Assembly (NCBI GenBank): GCA_963169175.1
Contig: CAUJFK010000016.1
Coordinates: 1-11,319 of the forward strand
DNA length: 11,319 bases
Origin: Acidobacteriota bacterium
Lineage (GTDB): Bacteria; Acidobacteriota; Blastocatellia; Pyrinomonadales; Pyrinomonadaceae
Reading direction: 5' to 3'
Each line of letters begins with the position of its first letter. Position 1 is the first letter of the stretch. This document shows, piece by piece, positions 6,403 to 11,319 of this stretch. A program made the position numbers and the translations under genes. The notes beneath the pieces were generated by a model, which was not told the DNA's origin, searched no databases, and worked only from the letters and a program-made list of their open reading frames with translations.

Positions 6403-7767
6403 ATGCCAGATATTTTGATCGTCATTTTAGCAGTCATTTTCGTCCTCGGGATAGCGATAAACATCCACGAGTTCGGCCATTTTATCGTGGCGAAATTGTT
6501 CGGGATGCGGGTCGAGGCCTACTCGTTCTTTGGCCTGGGGCCGCGGATTTGGGGTTTTAAGGTCGGACATACGGATTATCGCATCAGCGCCATTCCGCTT
6601 GGAGCTTATGTAAAGCTCTATGGCGACGAGGTAACCGCGCCGCTCGAAGGCGGTGCGTCAGAAGATGTAAAGGTACCGGAAGGCGAGCTTTACGAACTTC
6701 GACCGCGGTGGCAAAAGTTTCTCGTGATGCTCGGCGGGCCGTTCATGAATATTGTCCTGGCCCTCGCCATCCCGTTTGCGGTCGCGATGATGTACGGCGT
6801 TCCGTCAATGCCGGCGCCGGTCGTTGGTGTCATGAACACGGGCAGTGCGGCCGAAGCGGCTGGGATAAGGATCGGCGACCGCATAATTGCGTTCAATGGG
6901 ATTGAGGAACCGACCTGGGAAAAGATACGCGATGAGGCGTTGATCTCGCCGGAAATTCAGCTTCCAATAACGATTGACCGCGGCGGTCAGAAGGTCCAGT
7001 TGACCGTTACCCCGGCTAAAAAGGTCGAGAGCGGAAACAGCGTTGGCGAACTCGGGATCTTGCCGGATGCAGGCGTCGAACCGGTCGAGGTTGGCACGAT
7101 CACACCTGATTCAGCAGCCGCTGAATCGGGCCTGCAAAAGGGAGATCGCCTCATCGCTTTCAATGGCCAGACCGTCCGCAACAGTCAGGAACTGACCAAT
7201 CAGATACGTGAGACCAAGGAGGCTCCATCACGGCTTACCATAGAAAGGAACGGCCAGCGAAGTGAAATTCAAACCACCGCCAGATTGGGCGACGACGGCG
7301 TTTATCGCCTCGGCATCGGATTTTCAACCGCAAATATCACAACTCGCGTACCGGTTGGCCTCGGCGGAGCATGGTCTTTTGCCATTGATTCAAACCTTAG
7401 GATAATGCGGCTTACGGGCAAGGTCTTCGGCCAGATGTTCGCTGGCGAACGGTCGGTCAAAGACGCGGGCCTGGCCGGGCCCGTCGGCATCGTCCAGATA
7501 ATCGCCAAGGTCGTAAATGAGATGGGCTTTGCCGGATTGGTGGGCATTCTGGCGGTCATTAGCCTGAACCTCGGTGTGTTCAACCTGCTCCCGATACCGC
7601 TGCTCGATGGCGGGCAGATATTGGTGCTTGGTATCGAAAAGGTCATGTCGTGGTTCGGAAGAACGCTGTCCATCGCGATCAGGGAAAAGATCCAGCTTGC
7701 GGGCCTGGCGGTTATCCTGCTGCTGATGGTGTTTACGCTGTTCCTGGATATTTCGAAGTTTTTTTAA
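6403..7767 (+). CDS. rseP: RIP metalloprotease RseP (site-2 protease)
   Basis: A 454-residue inner-membrane zinc protease that cleaves anti-sigma factors and other substrates within the membrane; in E. coli it releases SigmaE in response to envelope stress. Present: zinc motif HEFGH (His22, Glu23, His26) in the first membrane helix; YRISAIPLGAYVKLYGDE (59-76); helix 108-130; PDZ1 about 139-205 (GSAAEAAGIRIGDRIIAFNG); PDZ2 about 227-293 (DSAAAESGLQKGDRLIAFNG); then NLLPIPLLDGGQ (394-405), where Asp402 is the third zinc ligand; and a C-terminal helix 431-448. The frame can be extended to a TTG at 6382, but the ATG at 6403 gives the usual N-terminus. His22, Glu23, His26 and Asp402 then fall at the same numbers as in E. 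coli RseP. No clear Shine-Dalgarno is seen before either start. It sits between Uma2 and ispG. Confidence 0.96.
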   Translation: MPDILIVILAVIFVLGIAINIHEFGHFIVAKLFGMRVEAYSFFGLGPRIWGFKVGHTDYRISAIPLGAYVKLYGDEVTAPLEGGASEDVKVPEGELYELRPRWQKFLVMLGGPFMNIVLALAIPFAVAMMYGVPSMPAPVVGVMNTGSAAEAAGIRIGDRIIAFNGIEEPTWEKIRDEALISPEIQLPITIDRGGQKVQLTVTPAKKVESGNSVGELGILPDAGVEPVEVGTITPDSAAAESGLQKGDRLIAFNGQTVRNSQELTNQIRETKEAPSRLTIERNGQRSEIQTTARLGDDGVYRLGIGFSTANITTRVPVGLGGAWSFAIDSNLRIMRLTGKVFGQMFAGERSVKDAGLAGPVGIVQIIAKVVNEMGFAGLVGILAVISLNLGVFNLLPIPLLDGGQILVLGIEKVMSWFGRTLSIAIREKIQLAGLAVILLLMVFTLFLDISKFF

Positions 7768-7775
7768 AAGTATTG

Positions 7776-7897
7776 ACCACAGAGACACGGAGTTAAGGAG
7801 TTACGAAGTTGCGAGGTTGCGAGGTTGCGAACTTACGAAATTTTGGATTCAAGCAGTTCTTTTCTCAATTTTCTCTGCGTCTCGGTGCCTCTGTGGT
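7776..7897. repeat. Inverted repeat of the CCACAGAGACACGGAG type between rseP and ispG
   Basis: The arms 7776-7792 and 7881-7897 are inverted copies matching at 15 of 17 positions (ACCACAGAG at one end, CTCTGTGGT at the other) and bracket 88 bp. They lie 8 bp after the rseP stop and 11 bp before the ispG start and so span almost the whole 141-bp gap. The purine-rich motif resembles sequences often seen dispersed in intergenic DNA of environmental bacteria; that comparison is from memory. It may be a non-autonomous mobile or REP-like element. Confidence 0.65.
7800..7839 (+). repeat. Five tandem 8-bp repeats (GTTGCGAG type)
   Basis: Five consecutive 8-bp units, GTTACGAA, GTTGCGAG, GTTGCGAG, GTTGCGAA and CTTACGAA, lie inside the inverted repeat between rseP and ispG. 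The two middle units are identical. Such short tandem arrays can change copy number by slippage. Being noncoding, any effect would be on ispG expression or mRNA structure. Confidence 0.85.
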
Positions 7898-7908
7898 GAA
7901 ATTCCAGT

Positions 7909-9018
7909 ATGAAACGAGTTTCTAAAGCGGTCATGGTCCGTAACGTTCAGGTCGGCGGCGGGGCACCCGTCGCGGTGCAGTCGATGACCAAAACTGACAC
8001 GACCGATGTTGACGGCACGCTCAAACAGATCGACCAGATGGTCGAGGCCGGTTGTGAGATCGTCCGCATCGCGGTGCCGGATGACGATGCTGCCGCCGCT
8101 ATGTACGAGATCCGCAAACGCACAGAAGTGCCGATCGTCGCCGACATTCATTTTCACTACAAACTGGCGCTAAAAGCCCTCGACGCAGGAATCGACAAAC
8201 TCCGCATCAACCCCGGCAACATTGGCCACATTGACCGTGTTCGCGAGGTCGCTCGCGCGGCCGAAGCTCAAAAAGTGCCCATTCGCATCGGCGTAAACGG
8301 TGGTTCGCTCGAAAAGGACCTGTTGAAAAAATACGGCTCGGCGACTGCCGAAGCAATGGTCGAATCGGGTATGCGGCATGTTCGCATTCTCGAAGACCTG
8401 GGTTTTACCGATACGATCATTTCGCTCAAGGCCTCTGACGTAAACCGGATGGTCGAGGCATACCGCCTGATGGCAAAACAGGTCGATTACCCGCTGCATC
8501 TCGGTGTGACCGAGGCCGGGACACCGTTTGGCGGCACGATCAAATCCGCGATCGGTTTGGGCGTTCTATTGCACGAAGGCATCGGCGACACCATCCGCGT
8601 TTCACTCGCGGCCGAACCGCATGAAGAGGTCCGGGTCGGCTGGGAAATATTGAAATCGCTTGAGTTAAGAAAACGCGGTGTGACTGTCGTTGCCTGTCCG
8701 ACGTGCGGGCGGTTGGATATTGATAATTTTGTCGAGATCGTGACCGAGGTTGAACGACGGCTTGCTCACGTCGAAGAACCGCTCCATCTCTCCATAATGG
8801 GCTGTGCCGTAAACGGCCCCGGCGAAGCGCACGATTCGCAACTCGGTATTACCTTTGGCCGCAATGTCGGCATGATCTTCAAGGACGGCGTCCCAATGCG
8901 CCGCGTTTCGGGCGACGACATTGTCGAAGAATTTGTAAAAGAAGTAGAAATGCTTCGAAAAGAAGGCTCCGCCGCAAAGTCTCTCACCAAAGAAAAACCG
9001 CTCGTCCAAATCACCTAA
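7909..9018 (+). CDS. ispG: 4-hydroxy-3-methylbut-2-enyl diphosphate synthase (IspG/GcpE)
   Basis: A 369-residue cytoplasmic [4Fe-4S] enzyme that reduces MEcPP to HMBPP, the penultimate step of the MEP pathway. The N-terminal TIM barrel is marked by VQSMTKTDTTDVDGTLKQID (23-42), VADIHFHYKLAL (77-88), LRINPGNIG (98-106), IRIGVNGGSLEKDLL (125-139), LHLGVTEAG (196-204) and TIRVSLAAEP (228-237). The C-terminal cluster domain has ACPTCGR (262-268; Cys263, Cys266) and IMGCAVNGPGEA (296-307; Cys299 and the active-site Glu306). All three cluster ligands and the glutamate are present. It is a bacterial short form without the plant insertion. The tail after about 345 (EGSAAKSLTKEK) is a charged extension without recognised function. 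The ATG at 7909 has no strong Shine-Dalgarno. It lies downstream of dxr and rseP on the same strand, but a 141-bp repeat-filled gap separates it from rseP. Confidence 0.97.
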   Translation: MKRVSKAVMVRNVQVGGGAPVAVQSMTKTDTTDVDGTLKQIDQMVEAGCEIVRIAVPDDDAAAAMYEIRKRTEVPIVADIHFHYKLALKALDAGIDKLRINPGNIGHIDRVREVARAAEAQKVPIRIGVNGGSLEKDLLKKYGSATAEAMVESGMRHVRILEDLGFTDTIISLKASDVNRMVEAYRLMAKQVDYPLHLGVTEAGTPFGGTIKSAIGLGVLLHEGIGDTIRVSLAAEPHEEVRVGWEILKSLELRKRGVTVVACPTCGRLDIDNFVEIVTEVERRLAHVEEPLHLSIMGCAVNGPGEAHDSQLGITFGRNVGMIFKDGVPMRRVSGDDIVEEFVKEVEMLRKEGSAAKSLTKEKPLVQIT

Positions 9019-9090
9019 GTCAGAACCGAGAGCAGTAACGACCGGCCGCCGGGCGTCGATCTTGTCAGAACCGGGAGCCGTAGCGACTGG
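9019..9090 (+). repeat. Two direct copies of a GTCAGAACC-type dispersed repeat
   Basis: Copies at 9019-9045 and 9064-9090 match at 23 of 27 positions, with starts 45 bp apart. The first begins at the base after the ispG stop codon. In the second copy AGAACC (9067-9072) can pair with GGTTCT (9090-9095), giving a small stem-loop with a 17-nt loop. A third, more diverged copy lies on the minus strand at 2622-2649. No coding potential is seen. They are best read as REP-like elements after gene ends. Confidence 0.7.
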
Positions 9091-9099
9091 GTTCTTATC

Positions 9100-9182
9100 T
9101 TTGCCCGCGAATAGCGCGAATCGGAGCGAAATAAACATAAATCATGCTCTATTCGGGTACATTCGCGTTATTCGCGGGCAAA
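9100..9182. repeat. 22-bp inverted repeat with ATTCG direct repeats in the ispG/DUF2752 convergent gap
   Basis: Arms 9100-9121 and 9161-9182 (TTTGCCCGCGAAT... and ...ATTCGCGGGCAAA) are complementary over 22 bp with a single G-T wobble, around a 39-nt A/T-richer loop. The right side also holds three direct ATTCG repeats at 9151, 9161 and 9170. It sits between two convergent genes, where it could act as a bidirectional transcription barrier. No T-run follows either arm, so a normal intrinsic terminator is not supported. A short match (TATTCGCGGGC) recurs at 10508-10518 just after holB. Confidence 0.8.
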
Positions 9183-9203
9183 ACTTCCTTTGCAGATCTG
9201 CCG

Positions 9204-9638
9204 TTACGGATACAAAAAAGTAAACGGATAAAACGGCAGGTTTCGAACAACTCCAAAAGCTATCAGCAATCCCAATAGTCCGAAAAGAAACTTTGGCGTC
9301 GCTTCAAGCCTGATCAATGATTTCCCGCGGACGGCAACCCAAAACAGCGAGACGACCACAAACCCGAACACGATCACCCATAGCGGGATGAGAGCATTAA
9401 AATCAAGTGCCGTCAATATATCACCATGAAAAAGCGCATGAAACCCGCGGGTCAAACCGCAGCCCGGACAGGCAAATCCCGTATAAGTGTACAGTGGGCA
9501 AACCGGAAAGAAATTGAATTTGCTCGGGTCAAAATACCAAACAAAGCCCGAGCCGGCAGTGACCGAGGTCAATCCAAAAGCGGCCAATATCCGCTCCTGC
9601 GGAAATCGGCTGCCAAGTTCGTCACGTGAAACTTCCAC
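9204..9638 (-). CDS. DUF2752 family membrane protein
   Basis: A protein of about 144 residues belonging to the DUF2752 family of small bacterial membrane proteins of unknown function. The family core is CPLYTYTGFACPGCGLTR (47-64) followed by GFHALFHGDILTALDFNAL (65-83), with Cys47, Cys57 and Cys60 conserved. Hydrophobic helices are predicted at about 16-36, 83-102 and 116-133. The frame is open upstream to a TTG at 9698, which would overlap the TonB-C gene by 44 bp. I prefer the GTG at 9638, which has a GAG-containing stretch 6 nt upstream, lies 16 nt after the TonB-C stop, and gives the usual length. It is therefore probably the second gene of a two-gene unit behind the ECF-type promoter at 10453-10480. 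The family is clear; the start is uncertain and the function unknown. Confidence 0.85.
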   Translation of the reverse strand: MEVSRDELGSRFPQERILAAFGLTSVTAGSGFVWYFDPSKFNFFPVCPLYTYTGFACPGCGLTRGFHALFHGDILTALDFNALIPLWVIVFGFVVVSLFWVAVRGKSLIRLEATPKFLFGLLGLLIAFGVVRNLPFYPFTFLYP

Positions 9639-9654
9639 GTTCTCGATTCTACTA

Positions 9655-10404
9655 CTATTTATTCTCGCCGTCAGCCGCGGTGAAGTTGTAAACGACAACG
9701 CCGCTTACCTTCACCGGCACACCGCTCAATAGCGTTGGCGAAAATTTTGCCCCTCGCGCCGCCTCGACCGCGGCAGCTCTCAGGAGCGGATGCCCTGAAA
9801 TGGGTTCAGCCGATATCACTTCGCCTGCTTCGCCCACCACTACCTGCACCGTGACCGCACCGGAGGCACGCACCGCTCTCGCAGCGGGCGGATACGGCGG
9901 TAGCGGAAGGCTCACTGCCTTGCCGTTCAGGACGCCGCCCGAAATGGTCTTCACCCCAGTAGCGGCAAGCGGCTGCTTCGCAGCGGCAAAGTTGTAAACG
10001 ATCATGCCTTTCACCTTCACGGGCACACCGTTGAGCATTGTAGGTGAAAATTTCGCGGCCAGTGCAGCCTGCCGTGCGGCATCGGCCAACAGCGGGTTGA
10101 CCGGCTCCATCTCGACGATCTCGGTCTTCCCGTCGGCACTTTGGGTGACCCGGCCAAACCGGCCTCCAAAAATCTCAGCCGAGATCACATTTCCTAATTC
10201 ATCTATCAGAACATTCACACGGACCGTGCCCTCCATTCCGGCGGCCTTGGCCTCTTCGGAATACACAGGTTTTGGCAATTTGATCGCCTTGCCGTTGAGT
10301 ACTCCGCCGTTAATTTCTCTCGGTGCGTCAGTCTGGGCCAGAACGATCGCGGCGGACGACAGAACGAAAGAGAGTGCGAACATGATCAAGCCAATTCGTT
10401 TCAT
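9655..10404 (-). CDS. Secreted protein with two tandem TonB C-terminal domains
   Basis: A 249-residue protein with a signal peptide (1-23, ending VLA before Gln24) and two copies of a TonB-C-like domain, at about 31-139 and 154-241. Each copy opens with GGVLNGKA and closes with AKFSPT-L-GVPVKV-G-VVYNF type sequence, so they arose by internal duplication. Copy 1 has an insert of about 20 residues (roughly 83-103) absent from copy 2. Classical TonB has an uncleaved N-terminal anchor and a Pro-rich spacer to span the periplasm. Neither is seen here, so this is probably a periplasmic protein and not a working energy transducer with ExbB/ExbD, none of which are nearby. A strong Shine-Dalgarno (AGGAG, 8 nt before ATG) fixes the start. 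An RpoE-like promoter lies about 50 bp upstream, suggesting envelope-stress control. DUF2752 follows 16 nt after the stop. Domain call is good; function is unknown. Confidence 0.88.
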   Translation of the reverse strand: MKRIGLIMFALSFVLSSAAIVLAQTDAPREINGGVLNGKAIKLPKPVYSEEAKAAGMEGTVRVNVLIDELGNVISAEIFGGRFGRVTQSADGKTEIVEMEPVNPLLADAARQAALAAKFSPTMLNGVPVKVKGMIVYNFAAAKQPLAATGVKTISGGVLNGKAVSLPLPPYPPAARAVRASGAVTVQVVVGEAGEVISAEPISGHPLLRAAAVEAARGAKFSPTLLSGVPVKVSGVVVYNFTAADGENK

Positions 10405-10412
10405 ACTGTTTT

Positions 10413-10417
10413 CTCCT
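10413..10417 (-). promoter_or_regulatory. Strong Shine-Dalgarno of the TonB-C gene
   Basis: AGGAG (within GAGGAGAA) lies 8 nt before the ATG at 10404. It is the clearest ribosome-binding site in the window, where most other genes lack one, and it decides the start of the TonB-C gene. Together with the ECF-type promoter it suggests this gene is well expressed when induced. Confidence 0.85.
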
Positions 10418-10452
10418 CGAAATGTAGTATCAGCAAACTTCGCCTTGACGTA

Positions 10453-10480
10453 TTAGACACCATCGGGCCGCAAAAGTTCC
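10453..10480 (-). promoter_or_regulatory. ECF/RpoE-type promoter of the TonB-C and DUF2752 genes
   Basis: On the minus strand GGAACTT (10480-10474) and GTCTAA (10458-10453) are separated by 15 bp. This matches the -35 and -10 layout recognised by SigmaE-like ECF factors (GGAACTT, about 15-16 bp, TCTGA/GTCTAA). The predicted start, near 10446, leaves a leader of about 40 nt containing the strong Shine-Dalgarno. The cognate sigma factor is not in the window. Prediction from sequence and knowledge of ECF promoters. Confidence 0.7.
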
Positions 10481-10518
10481 AGAGAAATTTTTGCCCGGCT
10501 GGTAAGGTATTCGCGGGC

Positions 10519-11319
10519 CTAGGCCGCCATCGAAGTGAACAGAGTGTCGGCGGCGAGTTTGCGGTTAATGTTCACAACAAAATGTTCACGCATCAGTTCG
10601 ATCTCGGTCATCACATGAGACAAATGCTTTGCCTCGGTGTTTTCGGCGATCTTCTCCAGTTCACGGCCAATGTCGATGTGAACCAGATCTTCGCCGCCCA
10701 GCGAGATCGTCCAAATATCGCGGAGCAGCGTCATCAGAAGGTCAAGGTCGTCTTCGAAAAAGTCCTTGTTTTTTGCCTCAGCTGACAATTCCGCAGCCCG
10801 AACCGCACCTACGAGATCATGACGCGTGAGCGTCGCATCAAGTGTTCTCACAAGCTCGTGGCGTCGTTCGCGAGCCCGATCAATATCCATCGACAACGCA
10901 CGCCCGACGCTTCCCTGCGAGATAAGCGCGGCAAGCCGTGCCGCATCTTCGCCGACCGAACCCAGCTCTGTTAAATGCTTCTCAACAAGCTCTGCCGGAA
11001 CCGGAGCAAATCTGAATATCTGGCACCGCGATCTGATCGTTGACAAAAGCGCGTCGGGACGCGAAGTTATAAGAATGATGCGTGATGTCGCGGCTGGTTC
11101 TTCAAGTGTTTTAAGCAGCGCATTGGCGGACGCAGGATTCATTTTGTCCGCATCATCGATAATGAACGTGCGGCCGCGGCCCTCGTTGGGGTGAAAATGA
11201 GCTTCACGTTCCAGATCGCGGATCGCGTCAACGGCAATCTGCCTTTTTATGGTGGTCACAAGGGCCACATCCGGGTGATGACTGACGATCACCTTCTTAT
11301 AAGCGTCCTTATCGTCCGG
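10519..11319 (-). CDS. holB: DNA polymerase III delta' subunit (HolB), 5' end outside window
   Basis: Delta' is an AAA+-fold subunit of the clamp loader that places the beta sliding clamp on primed DNA. The frame is open to the right edge; the GTG at 11292 is internal, since PDDKDAYKK precedes it in frame. About 266 residues are visible. They include the Walker B-like block TFIIDDADKMNPASANALLK with TLEEP, sensor 1 region RIILITSRPD, and the clamp-loader SRC motif in STIRSRCQIFRF, followed by the helical lid (GSVGRALSMD) and the C-terminal collar helices. The P-loop-like region and zinc module (about the first 90 residues) are beyond the edge. It ends in TAG, 114 bp before the TonB-C gene on the same strand. 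That gap holds the ECF-type promoter, so the downstream genes probably form a separate unit. dnaX-type genes share the fold, but the divergent Walker B and the C-terminal length favour holB. Confidence 0.9.
   Translation of the reverse strand, partial: PDDKDAYKKVIVSHHPDVALVTTIKRQIAVDAIRDLEREAHFHPNEGRGRTFIIDDADKMNPASANALLKTLEEPAATSRIILITSRPDALLSTIRSRCQIFRFAPVPAELVEKHLTELGSVGEDAARLAALISQGSVGRALSMDIDRARERRHELVRTLDATLTRHDLVGAVRAAELSAEAKNKDFFEDDLDLLMTLLRDIWTISLGGEDLVHIDIGRELEKIAENTEAKHLSHVMTEIELMREHFVVNINRKLAADTLFTSMAA

Noticed and set aside
7843..7871. Possible sigma70 promoter before ispG (TTGGAT...CAATTT)
   Set aside because: The -10 match is poor and lies within repeat sequence, so there is no real support.
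9019..9090. Possible minimal CRISPR array from two similar 27-bp copies 45 bp apart
   Set aside because: Only two imperfect copies (23 of 27), an 18-bp spacer too short for CRISPR, a third copy elsewhere in inverted orientation, and no cas genes.
9100..9182. Bidirectional intrinsic terminator between ispG and DUF2752
   Set aside because: The inverted repeat is real, but the loop is very long and no T-run follows either arm, so I list it as a repeat only.
10493..10518. Possible terminator after holB (GCCCG...CGGGC)
   Set aside because: The stem is only 5 bp with a 16-nt loop, and on the minus strand it is followed by AAAAATTT rather than a clean T-run.
10826..11194. 122-residue plus-strand open frame over holB
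   Set aside because: Antisense shadow of holB, Ser/Ala-rich and without motifs.

Overview
The window is 11.3 kb of compact bacterial chromosome with moderately high G+C and twelve protein-coding genes. Both end genes run off the edges. The likely source is Acidobacteriota, probably Blastocatellia/Pyrinomonadaceae. I infer this from the mix of a PagL-like outer-membrane lipid A deacylase, a HisRS of the Bacteroidetes-like subtype, a secreted TonB-C protein with an RpoE-like promoter, a four-helix-bundle gene, a Uma2 gene, and A/T- or G/C-biased dispersed repeats in nearly every intergenic gap. The taxonomic call is an inference. What the sequence shows firmly is a Gram-negative (diderm) organism that uses the MEP pathway.

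Left part (1-4014, all +): the end of murJ (lipid II flippase) is followed 7 bp later by a gamma-class carbonic anhydrase. A good sigma70-type promoter (TTTACA, 17 bp, TACAAT) then starts a second unit with a PagL-like lipid A 3-O-deacylase and hisS.

Middle (4015-9018, all +): the backbone is dxr, rseP and ispG, that is MEP-pathway steps 2 and 6 around the site-2 protease of the envelope stress response. Two accessory genes interrupt it: a four-helix-bundle (S23/IVP-type) gene between hisS and dxr, flanked by unusual inverted repeats, and a Uma2-family nuclease-fold gene between dxr and rseP.

Right part (9019-11319): a 185-bp repeat-rich gap separates ispG from three genes on the minus strand. 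These are holB (DNA polymerase III delta', 5' end outside the window), a secreted protein with two tandem TonB-C domains, and a small DUF2752 membrane protein starting 16 nt after the TonB-C stop. Upstream of the TonB-C gene is a clear ECF-type promoter (GGAACTT, 15 bp, GTCTAA) and a strong Shine-Dalgarno.

Most genes here are housekeeping. The parts that merit a second look are the repeats and accessory insertions: an 8 x 7-bp palindromic array before the four-helix-bundle gene, a perfect 10-bp inverted repeat after it, a three-copy GTCAGAACC-type repeat, a 22-bp inverted repeat with ATTCG direct repeats, and a mixed inverted/tandem repeat before ispG. I found no convincing undescribed multi-gene system, no RNA gene, no CRISPR array and no complete transposon.
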